Source: Pantoea sp. Lij88
GTDB lineage: Bacteria; Pseudomonadota; Gammaproteobacteria; Enterobacterales; Enterobacteriaceae
Assembly (NCBI RefSeq): GCF_030062155.1
Contig: NZ_CP118269.1
Coordinates: forward strand, 1,798,001 to 1,862,000
Reading direction: 5' to 3'
DNA: 64,000 nucleotides
Positions 9,395 through 18,356 of the stretch are shown one piece after another; position 1 is the stretch's first letter; the number at the start of each line of letters is the position of its first letter. The notes under the pieces were generated by a model. That model made no database searches. It had not been told where the DNA came from and worked only from the letters and a program-made list of their open reading frames with translations. Position numbers and translations under genes: made by a program.

Positions 9395-9754
9395 TTACAG
9401 GCAACGTTCAACAATCGCCTGTCTGTCCGCCATCACATCCGGGGACATCCTGAATGTGGTGAAATATTTCACATCGGCTCCTTTTCGACGGGGCGAAACA
9501 TCTGCAAATATCGAATCTTCCCAGGTAAAGACGCTGATTTCGTTGCCGTTCGGCTGGGTGTGGGTGGTGTTATCCCGTGCAATGACGCTGGTGGTGGACC
9601 AGCCGCGATAGATACAGTCGCTGAGCTGAGGAACGGTGCGGGTGCTTTGACCCTGAAAAACAGGTTGCTGCAGACGAGCCTGTTCAGGGGTAGGAGCCTG
9701 GCAGCCGCAGAGCAGCAGCACGCCAGCCAGAGAGCCGATGCGGACATAGTTCAT
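9395..9754 (-). CDS. Unrecognised small lipoprotein
   Basis: A 119-residue predicted lipoprotein I do not recognise. A short signal peptide ends in the lipobox LCGC with Cys18 as the lipidated residue; Gln at +2 predicts outer-membrane sorting. The mature part is about 100 residues and mostly hydrophilic, with Cys47 (SDCIYRGW) and Cys118 (ERCL) as a plausible disulphide pair. GGAGG lies about 7 bases before the ATG, so the gene looks well expressed. It follows a gap of more than 300 bases and points at yoaB, on the same strand. E. coli has no such gene here. Confidence 0.7.
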   Translation of the reverse strand: MNYVRIGSLAGVLLLCGCQAPTPEQARLQQPVFQGQSTRTVPQLSDCIYRGWSTTSVIARDNTTHTQPNGNEISVFTWEDSIFADVSPRRKGADVKYFTTFRMSPDVMADRQAIVERCL

Positions 9755-10087
9755 AACGTTCCTCCGCCTGAGTCAGGCAGTCGGGTTAAGGCCATCTGCT
9801 TCACACCGCCTGATCAGCAATGTTAAGCCAGTCTCAGCACGTCAGCCTACGGGTGCCACATCCCAACGGTAAGCTGATTTAATCATTATAATCCGGGCCG
9901 TTGTTTCCTCGCGGCGTTCCTCTGCATTTGATAACTGCATCACACTGTTACGCGGGCAGTTTCTGAGATGGGCTATCCAACTGAAATGACATTATCGGGT
10001 GGGAAGAGGCGCGGAATCAGGGGCGCTACCGGATTAAAAATGTTATAAATCAGCCGTGAAATCGCGCCACAGGATGAGGAGTAGAGC
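9755..10087. other. Intergenic gap between the lipoprotein gene and the small membrane protein gene
   Basis: About 330 bases with no convincing ORF. Overlapping TATAAT hexamers on both strands at 9885-9892 are possible -10 elements for the two divergent genes, but I see no matching TTGACA-like -35 element. Confidence 0.4.
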
Positions 10088-10255
10088 ATGGCGAATACGC
10101 AGTATCTGTTTTGGGTTATGGCTGGCGCACTGACGCTGCTGTTTATTGTTATCGCGGCGTTTGTGGGTTTATCCAAAGGCACCAGGCCGGGAGTGATTAC
10201 CTTTGCGGTGCTGTTCATCCTCATGCTGGCAGGCGCGCTTTATATACATCATTAG
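10088..10255 (+). CDS. Small two-helix membrane protein, 55 residues
   Basis: Reads MANTQYLFWVMAGALTLLFI at the start, with a first hydrophobic helix at about residues 7-28, a short basic turn (LSKGTRPG) and a second helix at about 36-52 ending LYIHH. A purine-rich GAGGAG lies 7 bases before the ATG. The positive residues in the turn predict an inner-membrane hairpin with the turn in the cytoplasm. I recognise no named E. coli homologue. It is one of three short genes in the variable patch between yoaB and yoaA. Confidence 0.72.
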   Translation: MANTQYLFWVMAGALTLLFIVIAAFVGLSKGTRPGVITFAVLFILMLAGALYIHH

Positions 10256-10398
10256 CGCCATGAGGTGAGGTCGTTTTCAGTCTCTTACAGCAATTTTACG
10301 TCTGGCTCACAGTTCAGGCGGAAAATGTGCGGCCGGTGATAACGGTTAACTATGCTCAGTTGAAATAGCAGCACCGCTATTTATCACCGGAGGTAATT

Positions 10399-10506
10399 AT
10401 GTCTGAACGTCCTGATTACGATGAACCGCTGCCAGATGATGCCGAAATCTATCCGGAAGATGAAGAAGATGATGAGGAAAACGATCCGTCAGAAAAGGAT
10501 GTTTAG
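10399..10506 (+). CDS. Very acidic 35-residue peptide
   Basis: A short ORF beginning MSERPDYDEPLPDDAEIY. Eighteen of 35 residues are Asp or Glu, with only one Arg and two Lys apart from Met1 context, so it is strongly negative, disordered-looking and lacks Cys or membrane segments. A perfect GGAGGT Shine-Dalgarno sequence lies 4 bases before the ATG, which is the main reason to believe it is translated. A hairpin with a short T-run follows about 55 bases after the stop. No family recognised. It could be a DNA-mimic-like or metal-binding microprotein; that is speculation. Confidence 0.6.
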   Translation: MSERPDYDEPLPDDAEIYPEDEEDDEENDPSEKDV

Positions 10507-10903
10507 CCCTCAGAAAAGGCTGTCTGACGACGTTCTGATCTTCTGAATGCTGGCCTGTACCGCAAAACCGCGCAAAACCCCGTGTCGCGCCGTTTTGCGG
10601 CTTTTTGGGTTCTTCGCTTTGCTTCTTTCCTCGCTGTTTCAGGCTTATGCCTGCCGAAAATCCCATCCGGAAATTGCACCCCCCGTTAATTCCCGCAGAC
10701 TGTCCGGTGTATTCAGATAAACGTCTAAAAAATCCGCTTAAATAAAGCGGGTTATTCAGCGTTGTTAATTTAATTAACATCGATGAAAAATTTAAACTCT
10801 TTATTTATTCTGATTTTGATTTACCGCATTTTGTCACCTTGCTGATTTTAAGGTGAGCGGAATATTATTCCTGCCGCAAATGAGCTTATTAAGCAGGGAA
10901 AAA
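10507..10903. other. Intergenic gap before the carbonic anhydrase gene
   Basis: About 400 bases without a convincing gene. Its first third holds the hairpin listed at 10560-10606. The last 150 bases before the carbonic anhydrase gene are AT-rich and would carry its promoter; no specific site identified. Confidence 0.4.
10560..10606 (+). terminator. Possible intrinsic terminator after the acidic peptide gene
   Basis: CCGCAAAAC (10560-10568) pairs with GTTTTGCGG (10592-10600) across a 23-base loop, followed by CTTTTTG. The stem is perfect but the loop is long, so it may be weak. Confidence 0.5.
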
Positions 10904-11641
10904 ATGAAACGACTAAAAATGTTAAGTCTGGCTGCGGCGATCTCTTTCATCAGCGTAGCGGGGGCGGCAGAACCGCACTGGACGTATGAAGGCAAAGCCG
11001 GTCCGGCGCACTGGAGTGAACTGAGCAGTGACTTTCATCTCTGTCATGAAGGAAAATCTCAGTCGCCCATCAATATCAAAGATCCGATTGAGGGACATTT
11101 ACAGGCCCTCGACCTGGCTTACCATACGTCAGCCGAGAAAGTGATCAACAATGGTCACACGATTCAGGTGACCGTTGATGAAGAAGATGACTTTGTTCTG
11201 GACAGTGAAAAGTTCACTCTGCGTCAGTATCACTTTCATACGCCGGGTGAAAACCAGATCAATGGGGAAACTTTTCCCCTTGAAGCGCACTTTGTACACA
11301 GCAAAGCGGATGGAGATCTGGCCGTGGTCGCGGTGATGTTTAAAGTCGGTAAAGCGAATCCCGCGCTGGCACCGTTGATTGCTGCAATGCCGAAAAAGGA
11401 AAACCAGCAGATAACCATTAATCGGCAGGTCAATCTGCGAGACCTCTTCCCGAAAGACCTGCACTATTATCGTTTCAGCGGCTCTCTGACAACGCCACCC
11501 TGCAGCGAAGGTATTCGCTGGCTGGTGATGAAACAGCCGGTCACGCTGTCTCAGGTACAGCTCGACGCCTTTAAGCAGGCGCTGAAAACCACCAACAATC
11601 GTCCGGTGCAGCATCTCAATGGTCGGATGATAGTCGAGTAA
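10904..11641 (+). CDS. Periplasmic alpha-class carbonic anhydrase
   Basis: A zinc enzyme interconverting CO2 and bicarbonate, exported to the periplasm. It has 245 residues: a Sec signal peptide (MKRLKMLSLAAAISFISVAG, cleavage near Ala-Ala/Glu), the family opening HWTYEG...HWSEL, CHEGKSQSPINI with the first conserved Cys, and the zinc site YHFHTPGENQ ... PLEAHFVH supplying three histidines. The C-terminal TTPPCSEGIRWLV supplies the second Cys and the Thr gate. AGGGA precedes the chosen ATG by about 6 bases; a longer in-frame GTG start is less likely because it would bury the signal peptide. E. coli K-12 lacks an alpha-class enzyme, while several plant-associated and enteric relatives have one. 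Confidence 0.93.
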   Translation: MKRLKMLSLAAAISFISVAGAAEPHWTYEGKAGPAHWSELSSDFHLCHEGKSQSPINIKDPIEGHLQALDLAYHTSAEKVINNGHTIQVTVDEEDDFVLDSEKFTLRQYHFHTPGENQINGETFPLEAHFVHSKADGDLAVVAVMFKVGKANPALAPLIAAMPKKENQQITINRQVNLRDLFPKDLHYYRFSGSLTTPPCSEGIRWLVMKQPVTLSQVQLDAFKQALKTTNNRPVQHLNGRMIVE

Positions 11642-11714
11642 TCACCGCGCTTCATGCACCCTGTGCGCCGCAGATTCGCCTTCAGGCGTAACGGCACAGC
11701 GAGCAGGACTTTTC

Positions 11715-11738
11715 AGGCGGCCACTAGCCGCCTTTTTT
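11715..11738 (+). terminator. Intrinsic terminator after carbonic anhydrase
   Basis: AGGCGGC (11715-11721) pairs with GCCGCCT (11727-11733) around a 5-base loop and runs into TTTTTT. Confidence 0.85.
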
Positions 11739-11883
11739 CACGTCTGCCAGAGACGATCCCGGGTCACTGGCTGACGCACCTGAAACCCCTTAAAATCGCT
11801 AAGCTTTTGATAAATATGAATTTTGATTTGTTGATCCAATACTGACATAATTACAGTGTTTTTGCCGTTCTTAGTGAGGGTAT

Positions 11884-13800
11884 GTGGCAGACGATTTTGC
11901 AGTGGATGGCGCTCTGGCGCTGGCGATCGCAGGCTTTAAGCCGCGTGAAGCACAACGTGAGATGGCGCAGGCGGTATCTGAAGCCGTAAAACAGCAGGGT
12001 GAACTGGTGGTCGAAGCCGGAACAGGCACCGGTAAAACCTATGCTTACCTGGCACCCGCCTTGCGGGCCGGTAAAAAAGTGATTGTCTCCACCGGATCCA
12101 AAGCGCTGCAGGATCAGCTCTATGGCCGCGATCTGCCCACCATGGTTAAGGCGCTGAAGTTCAAAGGGAAAACTGCCCTGCTGAAAGGGCGCTCCAACTA
12201 TCTCTGTCTGGAACGCATGGAACAGCAGTCGATGGCGGGCGGCGATCTCACCGTGCAGGCGCTGACCGATCTGGTCACGCTGCGCAGCTGGTCCTCACAG
12301 ACCGAAGATGGCGACATCAGTAGCTGTGGGGGTGTCACCGAAGACAGTCCGGTCTGGCCGCTGGTCACCAGCACCAACGACAACTGCCTTGGCACCGACT
12401 GCCCGCGCTATAAAGAGTGTTTCGTGGTTAAAGCGCGTAAGCGCGCCATGGACGCCGATGTGGTCGTCGTCAACCACCACCTGTTTCTGGCTGACCTGGT
12501 GGTGAAAGAGGGCGGTTTTGGCGAACTCATTCCTGAAGCAGATGTGATGATCTTCGATGAAGCCCATCAGCTGCCTGATATCGCCAGTCAGTATTTTGGT
12601 CAGCAACTCTCCAGCCGTCAGTTACTCGATCTCGCTAAAGACATTATTACCGCCTACCGCACCGAAGTGCGTGATGCGCAGCAGCTGCAAAAATCCGCTG
12701 ACCGCCTGGCGCAATGCGCGCAGGATTTCCGCCTGTCATTGGGCGATCCTGGCTACCGCGGTAATCTGCGCGAACTGCTGAGCGATAACCAGATTCTGCG
12801 TATGTTCACCCTGCTGGATGATGCGCTTGAGCTGTGTTACGACGTTATCAAACTCTCCCTCGGGCGTTCAGCCCTGCTGGACGCCGCCTTTGAGCGCGCC
12901 GCGCTTTACCGTACCCGGTTAAAACGGCTGCGGGCGATTAATGAGCCGGGCTATAGCTACTGGTATGAATGCACCTCGCGTCATTTTATCCTGGCCCTGA
13001 CGCCGCTCTCGGTAGCCGAACGCTTCCGTGAGGTGATGGATAATCGTAAAGCCGCATGGATCTTTACCTCAGCGACCCTGGCGGTCGATGAGAAGATGGC
13101 CCACTTCGCCGAGCGGCTGGGTGTGAATGCGGCAAAGAGCCTGATTCTGAACAGCCCGTTCGACTTTGCGAAACAGGCCCTGCTCTGCGTGCCGCGCAAT
13201 CTGCCTGAACCTAACCGTCCCGGCGGCGCACGCCAGCTGGCCGCGATGATGAAGCCGCTGATTGATGCTAATAAAGGGCGTTGCTTCTTCCTCTGCACGT
13301 CGCACCTCATGATGCGTGAGCTGGCGGCAGAATTTCGCGCCTCAATGACGCTGCCGGTGCTGGTGCAGGGTGAAACCAGCAAAGGTCAGTTACTGAAGCA
13401 GTTTATCGACAAGGGCAATGCCCTGCTGGTGGCGACCAGCAGCTTCTGGGAAGGCGTGGACGTACGGGGTGATGCCCTGTCGCTGGTCATTATCGACAAA
13501 CTGCCGTTCACCTCGCCGGAAGATCCGCTGTTAAAAGCCAGAATGGAAGATTGCCGCATTCGCGGCGGCGATCCCTTTACGGATGTGCAGCTGCCGGATG
13601 CGGTGATCACCCTGAAGCAGGGCGTGGGACGGTTAATCCGTGACACCGACGATCGTGGCGTGCTAGTGATTTGCGATCAGCGGCTGGTCTCCCGTCCTTA
13701 TGGCGCGCTGTTTCTCAATAGCCTGCCGCCGACGCCACGCACCCGCGACATAGACCGGGCCATCGCCTTTATCCGCCAGCAACCCGAACCAGACGCGTAA
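11884..13800 (+). CDS. yoaA: ATP-dependent helicase YoaA (DinG/XPD-like, Fe-S)
   Basis: A superfamily 2 DNA helicase of the DinG/XPD group. In E. coli YoaA works with the DNA polymerase III chi subunit and aids tolerance of replication-blocking damage. It has 638 residues. Walker A is VEAGTGTGKTYAYL; the DEAH box is FDEAHQLPD; four cysteines for the Fe-S cluster lie in the first third (YLCLE, SSCGG, DNCLGTDCPRY, KECFV). C-terminal motifs include FTSATL, GETSKGQLL, ATSSFWEGVDVRG and LKQGVGRLIRD. The start is GTG at 11884 with GAGG a few bases upstream; the overlapping ATG at 11882 is out of frame. tsaB follows at 44 bases, as in E. coli. Confidence 0.96.
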   Translation: MADDFAVDGALALAIAGFKPREAQREMAQAVSEAVKQQGELVVEAGTGTGKTYAYLAPALRAGKKVIVSTGSKALQDQLYGRDLPTMVKALKFKGKTALLKGRSNYLCLERMEQQSMAGGDLTVQALTDLVTLRSWSSQTEDGDISSCGGVTEDSPVWPLVTSTNDNCLGTDCPRYKECFVVKARKRAMDADVVVVNHHLFLADLVVKEGGFGELIPEADVMIFDEAHQLPDIASQYFGQQLSSRQLLDLAKDIITAYRTEVRDAQQLQKSADRLAQCAQDFRLSLGDPGYRGNLRELLSDNQILRMFTLLDDALELCYDVIKLSLGRSALLDAAFERAALYRTRLKRLRAINEPGYSYWYECTSRHFILALTPLSVAERFREVMDNRKAAWIFTSATLAVDEKMAHFAERLGVNAAKSLILNSPFDFAKQALLCVPRNLPEPNRPGGARQLAAMMKPLIDANKGRCFFLCTSHLMMRELAAEFRASMTLPVLVQGETSKGQLLKQFIDKGNALLVATSSFWEGVDVRGDALSLVIIDKLPFTSPEDPLLKARMEDCRIRGGDPFTDVQLPDAVITLKQGVGRLIRDTDDRGVLVICDQRLVSRPYGALFLNSLPPTPRTRDIDRAIAFIRQQPEPDA

Positions 13801-13844
13801 TTTTATGCTAAGATGCGCGCCGTTTTCTTTCTTCTGAGGTAGTC

Positions 13845-14543
13845 ATGTCAGCCCGAATTTTAGCGCTGGATACGGCGACAGAAGCCTGTTCAGCCGCCTT
13901 GCTGAATCAGCAACAGATTGATGCCCGATTCGAGATCGCCCCGCGCGATCACACCCAGCGTATTTTACCGCTGGTCGAGGAGCTCCTGCTGGCGCAGCAG
14001 CTGGAACTGACCGATCTGGACGCGCTCGCTTTTGGTCGCGGCCCCGGCAGTTTTACCGGCGTGCGGATTGGCATTGGTATTGCGCAGGGCCTGGCGCTGG
14101 GCGCCTCACTGCCGATGATTGCGGTCTCTACCCTGGCGACGCTGGCGGAAGGCGCAGGGCGTCTGCACGGGGCAACCCGGGTGTTAACCGCTATCGATGC
14201 GCGCATGGGTGAGGTCTACTGGGCCGAATATCAGCGTGACGCGCAGGGTGCCTGGCAGGGCGAGGCCAGCGAAAGCGTGCTGTCACCCGAGGCGGCACTG
14301 GCGCGGATGCAGGCGCTGTCTGGCGAGTGGATGACCGCTGGCACCGGCTGGCAGGCTTATCCAGCTCTGCAGCAGGGACACAATCTGACCCTGACCGCCA
14401 GTGACGTTACCCTGCCTGCCGCACAGGATATGCTGCCGCTGGCGACCCTTGCGCTGGCGCAGGGGAATACGCTGCTGCCGGAGACGGCAGAGCCGACGTA
14501 TCTGCGAAATGAAGTCGCCTGGAAAAAATTACCTGGTCGGTAA
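13845..14543 (+). CDS. tsaB: tRNA t6A37 synthesis protein TsaB (YeaZ)
   Basis: An essential partner of TsaD, TsaE and TsaC in forming N6-threonylcarbamoyladenosine at position 37 of ANN-decoding tRNAs. TsaB is an ASKHA-fold scaffold that dimerises with TsaD. It has 232 residues (E. coli 231), with the family opening [15 protein letters not shown], the [14 protein letters not shown] segment and [18 protein letters not shown] precedes the ATG. It follows yoaA and precedes yeaY, as in E. coli. Confidence 0.96.
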   Translation: MSARILALDTATEACSAALLNQQQIDARFEIAPRDHTQRILPLVEELLLAQQLELTDLDALAFGRGPGSFTGVRIGIGIAQGLALGASLPMIAVSTLATLAEGAGRLHGATRVLTAIDARMGEVYWAEYQRDAQGAWQGEASESVLSPEAALARMQALSGEWMTAGTGWQAYPALQQGHNLTLTASDVTLPAAQDMLPLATLALAQGNTLLPETAEPTYLRNEVAWKKLPGR

Positions 14544-14603
14544 AATGCACGCAACTTATTGTTATGCGTCCAGTCTAAGTCTTTACCTAACGGGAGAACG
14601 TCT

Positions 14604-15200
14604 ATGTCGTCAATGTGTGGTAAAGGGCTTTCAGGTCTGCTGCTGACCTGTGTGCTGGCGTTAACCGGTTGTGTCTCCATTCCTGACACGCTGCAGGGCA
14701 GTTCACCTCAGCCGCAGCAGGATCTGTTGCGGGTCATGAGCGATCCTTCGCTCTTTGTCGGGCAGGAATCGCGCTTTGGCGGCAAGGTCGTGAATGTCAC
14801 TAACCTTAACGGCAAAACCCGGCTTGAGATTGCGGCGCAGCCGCTGGATGACAGCGCCAGACCGCGTCTGGGTGCGGCCTCGGTTGGACGGATTTATGCG
14901 GACATCCACGGCTTTGTCGATCCGGTGGATGTGAAAAACCAGTATGTCACGGTGCTGGGTACGCTGAAGGGCACGGAGCAGGGCAAAATTGGTGAGGCAG
15001 ATTACAAATTTGCAGTCATCGATGTGCGGGGTTATCAGCGCTGGCGCCTTGCTCAGCAGGTAACGGCACCGCCTCAGCCGATGGATCCCTGGATCTGGTA
15101 CGGCCCGACACGCCATCGCGGCGGATACTGGGGACCGAATCCCTACTGGGGCATGGTCAACAGCGGCCCGACAGAGGTCCAGACAATACTGACCGAGTAA
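14604..15200 (+). CDS. yeaY: Slp-family outer-membrane lipoprotein YeaY
   Basis: A 198-residue lipoprotein of the Slp (starvation lipoprotein) family. The signal peptide ends LALTGC with Cys23 as the acylation site. The mature domain has the conserved [17 protein letters not shown] region, and the C-terminus is rich in Trp, Tyr, Gly and Pro ([16 protein letters not shown]). GGGAG precedes the ATG at 14604; an in-frame upstream start would extend the signal peptide implausibly. In E. coli yeaY is transcribed from a sigma-E promoter; I did not identify one here. A strong terminator follows the gene. Confidence 0.92.
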   Translation: MSSMCGKGLSGLLLTCVLALTGCVSIPDTLQGSSPQPQQDLLRVMSDPSLFVGQESRFGGKVVNVTNLNGKTRLEIAAQPLDDSARPRLGAASVGRIYADIHGFVDPVDVKNQYVTVLGTLKGTEQGKIGEADYKFAVIDVRGYQRWRLAQQVTAPPQPMDPWIWYGPTRHRGGYWGPNPYWGMVNSGPTEVQTILTE

Positions 15201-15219
15201 TGTACAACGGATTTTATCC

Positions 15220-15253
15220 AGCCCGGTCGCGGTGCTCGCTGCCGGGCTTTTTA
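15220..15253 (+). terminator. Intrinsic terminator after yeaY
   Basis: AGCCCGG (15220-15226) pairs with CCGGGCT (15242-15248), followed by TTTTTATT. Confidence 0.9.
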
Positions 15254-15319
15254 TTGGCCTGATTTCTTAGCACGAAATTTAGTGATGCACTTCGCAACCT
15301 CAACATGCCGAAACAGGCA

Positions 15320-15336
15320 AACTGGTACAATCAGTT
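15320..15336. promoter_or_regulatory. Probable FadR operator upstream of fadD
   Basis: The 17-mer AACTGGTACAATCAGTT has the outer half-sites AACTG/CAGTT and the CTGGT core of the FadR recognition sequence (consensus close to AACTGGTCNGACCAGTT). It lies 70-90 bases before the fadD start, where FadR represses fadD in E. coli until long-chain acyl-CoA releases it. fadR itself is 7.8 kb away in this window. Confidence 0.7.
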
Positions 15337-15406
15337 AAAATATTGTTAACAAACCAGATTGGCTGAGGCAGCGATGGAAATACAACATAATTATCGGGGT
15401 GGATCC

Positions 15407-17083
15407 TTGAATAAGGTTTGGCTGAAACGCTACCCGGCAGATGTGCCTGCCGAAATAAGTGCAGATCGTTACACCTCGCTGGTGGATCTGTTTGAGCAGG
15501 CTGCAAAACGTTACGCCGATCAACCCGCGTTCGTGAACATGGGTCAGAAGATGAGTTACCGTCAGCTGGAAGAGAAGAGCCGCGCATTTGCCGCCTATCT
15601 CCAGCAGCAGCTGGGCCTGAAAGCGGGTGACCGCGTGGCCCTGATGATGCCTAACCTGCTTCAGTATCCGGTGGCCCTGTTTGGTGTGCTGCGCGCGGGT
15701 ATGGTGGTGGTCAATGTGAACCCGCTCTACACGCCGCGTGAGCTGAAGCATCAGCTTAATGACAGCGGAGCCAGCGCCATCGTCATCGTTTCGAATTTTG
15801 CCCACACCCTTGAAAAAGTGGTGGCCGACACCGCAGTGCGTCACGTCATCCTGACCCGCATGGGCGATCAGCTGGCGCCGATAAAAGCGACGCTGGTTAA
15901 CTTTGTCGTCAAATATGTGAAGAAGCTGGTGCCGAAGTATCATCTGCCGGGTGCTATCTCCTTTCGCCAGGTCCTCGAAGTGGGCGCCACGCTCGATTAT
16001 CAGCGTCCGACCGTCTCGAATGACGATCTCGCCTTCCTGCAGTACACCGGCGGCACAACCGGCGTGGCCAAAGGGGCAATGCTGACCCATCGCAACATGC
16101 AGGCGAATCTGGAGCAGACCCGCGCGACCTACGGCAAAGTGCTGCGCGACGGTAAAGAGTTTGTCGTCACCGCTCTGCCGCTTTACCACATCTTCGCGTT
16201 AACGGTGAACGGTCTGCTTTTCCTGGAGCTGGGCGGTCAGAATCTGCTGATCACTAATCCGCGTGATATTCCTGGCTTCGTGAAAGAGCTGGGGAAATTC
16301 CCGTTTACCGCGATCACCGGCGTCAACACGCTGTTTAACGCGCTGCTTAACGATGAGCAGTTCAATAAACTCGATTTTTCCACGCTGCGTCTCTCTGCCG
16401 GTGGCGGGATGGCGGTGCAGAAGGTGGTGGCTGAGCGCTGGGAAAAGCTGACCGGACACTATCTGCTGGAAGGCTATGGCCTGACCGAATGCTCTCCGCT
16501 GGTGTCGGTCAATCCGTATGATATCAGCTGTCATACCGGCAGTATCGGCCTGCCGGTGCCCTCGACCGATGTGCGGATTCTGGATGACGCGGGCAATGAA
16601 GTGCCGCCGGGTGAGCCTGGCGAGCTCTGTATCAGCGGTCCGCAGGTGATGCTGGGCTACTGGCAGCACCCGGAAGCGACAGCGGAAGTGCTGAAAAATG
16701 GCTGGCTCCACAGCGGTGATATTGTTACCGTTGATCAGGAAGGCTTTATTCGCATCGTAGACCGTAAAAAAGATATGATTCTGGTCTCCGGTTTTAATGT
16801 CTATCCGAATGAAATCGAAGATGTGCTGATGCAGCATCCGAAAGTGCGCGAAGCCGCGGCGATTGGTGTGCCCAGCGATCTTTCTGGCGAAGCAGTCAAA
16901 GTCTGCATCGTGAAAAAAGATGCGTCGCTGACCAAAGAAGAGGTGCTTGACCACTGCCGCCGTCAGCTGACCGGATACAAGGTGCCGAAAATCATTGAGT
17001 TTCGTGATGAGTTACCGAAGACCAACGTTGGCAAGATCCTGCGGCGTGAGCTGCGCGACGAGGCGAAACCCGGCGCGAGCTGA
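15407..17083 (+). CDS. fadD: Long-chain-fatty-acid-CoA ligase FadD
   Basis: An inner-membrane-associated acyl-CoA synthetase that activates imported fatty acids with ATP and CoA for beta-oxidation. It carries the AMP-binding signature [18 protein letters not shown], the [14 protein letters not shown] motif and the fatty-acyl-CoA synthetase signature from NGWLHSGDI to [10 protein letters not shown]. Similarity to E. coli FadD begins at [13 protein letters not shown] chose the TTG at 15407 because it matches the E. coli TTG start and has GGTGGA just upstream, giving 558 residues (E. coli 561). An in-frame ATG at 15374 with TGAGG before it would add 11 residues and cannot be excluded. A FadR operator lies upstream. 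Confidence 0.95.
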   Translation: MNKVWLKRYPADVPAEISADRYTSLVDLFEQAAKRYADQPAFVNMGQKMSYRQLEEKSRAFAAYLQQQLGLKAGDRVALMMPNLLQYPVALFGVLRAGMVVVNVNPLYTPRELKHQLNDSGASAIVIVSNFAHTLEKVVADTAVRHVILTRMGDQLAPIKATLVNFVVKYVKKLVPKYHLPGAISFRQVLEVGATLDYQRPTVSNDDLAFLQYTGGTTGVAKGAMLTHRNMQANLEQTRATYGKVLRDGKEFVVTALPLYHIFALTVNGLLFLELGGQNLLITNPRDIPGFVKELGKFPFTAITGVNTLFNALLNDEQFNKLDFSTLRLSAGGGMAVQKVVAERWEKLTGHYLLEGYGLTECSPLVSVNPYDISCHTGSIGLPVPSTDVRILDDAGNEVPPGEPGELCISGPQVMLGYWQHPEATAEVLKNGWLHSGDIVTVDQEGFIRIVDRKKDMILVSGFNVYPNEIEDVLMQHPKVREAAAIGVPSDLSGEAVKVCIVKKDASLTKEEVLDHCRRQLTGYKVPKIIEFRDELPKTNVGKILRRELRDEAKPGAS

Positions 17084-17105
17084 ATCCGGGCAGGAATTGA
17101 GGTTG

Positions 17106-17131
17106 AACGCCGGCATGTCCGGCGTTTTTAT
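17106..17131 (+). terminator. Intrinsic terminator between fadD and rnd
   Basis: AACGCCGG (17106-17113) pairs with CCGGCGTT (17119-17126) around a 5-base loop, followed by TTTATT. Confidence 0.8.
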
Positions 17132-17181
17132 TGTGTTTAACATGGAGCGCCGCGCGTTGTTGGCTGCGGTGGAAATCAGAC

Positions 17182-18303
17182 GTGAACTATTCCCTTATTG
17201 ACCAGGATGATCAGCTGGCTGACGTGTGTCAGAAAGCGCGCCAGCACGCGGCGGTGGCACTGGATACCGAGTTTGTCCGCACCCGCACTTACTACCCGCA
17301 GCTTGGCCTGATCCAGCTGTTCGACGATCATCAGCTGGTGCTGATTGACCCGCTGAATATCCGTGACTGGTCACCGTTTATTGCTTTACTGACCGACACC
17401 AGCGTCACCAAATTCCTGCATGCCGGCGGTGAAGATCTGGAAGTCTTCCTGCACCGTTTCGGCGTGCTGCCAACCCCGATGATCGACACCCAGATTCTGG
17501 CTGCCTTCTCCGGACAGCCACTCTCCTGGGGCTTCGCTTCGATGGTGGCGCATTTCACCCAGGTGGAACTCGATAAAAGTGAATCCCGTACCGACTGGCT
17601 GGCACGTCCTCTGACCCAGCGTCAGTGCGAGTATGCGGCGGCGGACGTGCACTACCTCCTGCCGATTGCCCGTCAGCTGATGATCAACACGGAAGAGGCC
17701 GGCAACATGGCGGCGGCGCTCAGTGAGTGCGATAACCTGTGTCAGCGTCGTCTCGACAGCCTGTCACCGGAGGAAGCCTGGCGTGATATCACCAATGCCT
17801 GGCAACTGCGCCCGCGTCAGCTGGCGGCACTCCAGCGGCTGGCGTCCTGGCGTCTGAAACTGGCGCGTGAAAAGGATATGGCGGTGAACTTTGTGGTGCG
17901 TGAAGAGCATCTGTGGAAAGTGGCGCGCTTTATGCCGGGTTCACTGGGTGAGCTGGATCATCTGGGGCTGTCAGGCCACGAAATCCGTTTCCACGGCAAA
18001 ACGCTGGTGGCGCTGGTAGCCGAAGCGGAGGCGCTGGATGAGAGTGACTTGCCGGCACCGCTGGCCAATCTGATCGATCATCCGCACTACAAGCAGGTGT
18101 TCAAGGCGATGAAAGCGCTGGTGCAGCAGGTCAGCGAGCAGAGTGGGTTCAGTCAGGAGTTACTGGCGTCACGACGTCAGATTAATCAGGTATTAAGTCA
18201 GCACTGGGGCCTGAAGCCGCAGGGACGTCAGCCGGAGTTACTCACCGGATGGCGGGGCGAACTGCTGAAACCCGGCATAGAAGAAATTCTGGCGGGGTGT
18301 TAA
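17182..18303 (+). CDS. rnd: Ribonuclease D
   Basis: A 3'-5' exoribonuclease of the DEDDy class that trims tRNA and other small RNA precursors. It has 373 residues (E. coli 375). Catalytic motifs are LDTEFVRTRTY (Asp, Glu), HAGGEDLEVF (Asp) and CEYAAADVHYLL (Tyr, Asp), followed by HRDC domains with WRDITNAWQLRPRQLAAL. The frame is open further upstream, but similarity begins at the GTG at 17182; E. coli rnd also uses a weak non-ATG start (TTG), which keeps expression low. It follows fadD, as in E. coli, but here minE comes next instead. Confidence 0.94.
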   Translation: MNYSLIDQDDQLADVCQKARQHAAVALDTEFVRTRTYYPQLGLIQLFDDHQLVLIDPLNIRDWSPFIALLTDTSVTKFLHAGGEDLEVFLHRFGVLPTPMIDTQILAAFSGQPLSWGFASMVAHFTQVELDKSESRTDWLARPLTQRQCEYAAADVHYLLPIARQLMINTEEAGNMAAALSECDNLCQRRLDSLSPEEAWRDITNAWQLRPRQLAALQRLASWRLKLAREKDMAVNFVVREEHLWKVARFMPGSLGELDHLGLSGHEIRFHGKTLVALVAEAEALDESDLPAPLANLIDHPHYKQVFKAMKALVQQVSEQSGFSQELLASRRQINQVLSQHWGLKPQGRQPELLTGWRGELLKPGIEEILAGC

Positions 18304-18356
18304 CCGGTTAAATTTCCCCTGCCAGAGCGCAGGGGAAATTCAGGAAACGGTCAGCG

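Noticed and set aside
15335..16189. 284-codon frame antisense to fadD
   Set aside because: Mirror frame of a high-GC gene; His-, Gln- and Arg-rich composition is typical of such shadows, and it lacks a ribosome-binding site.
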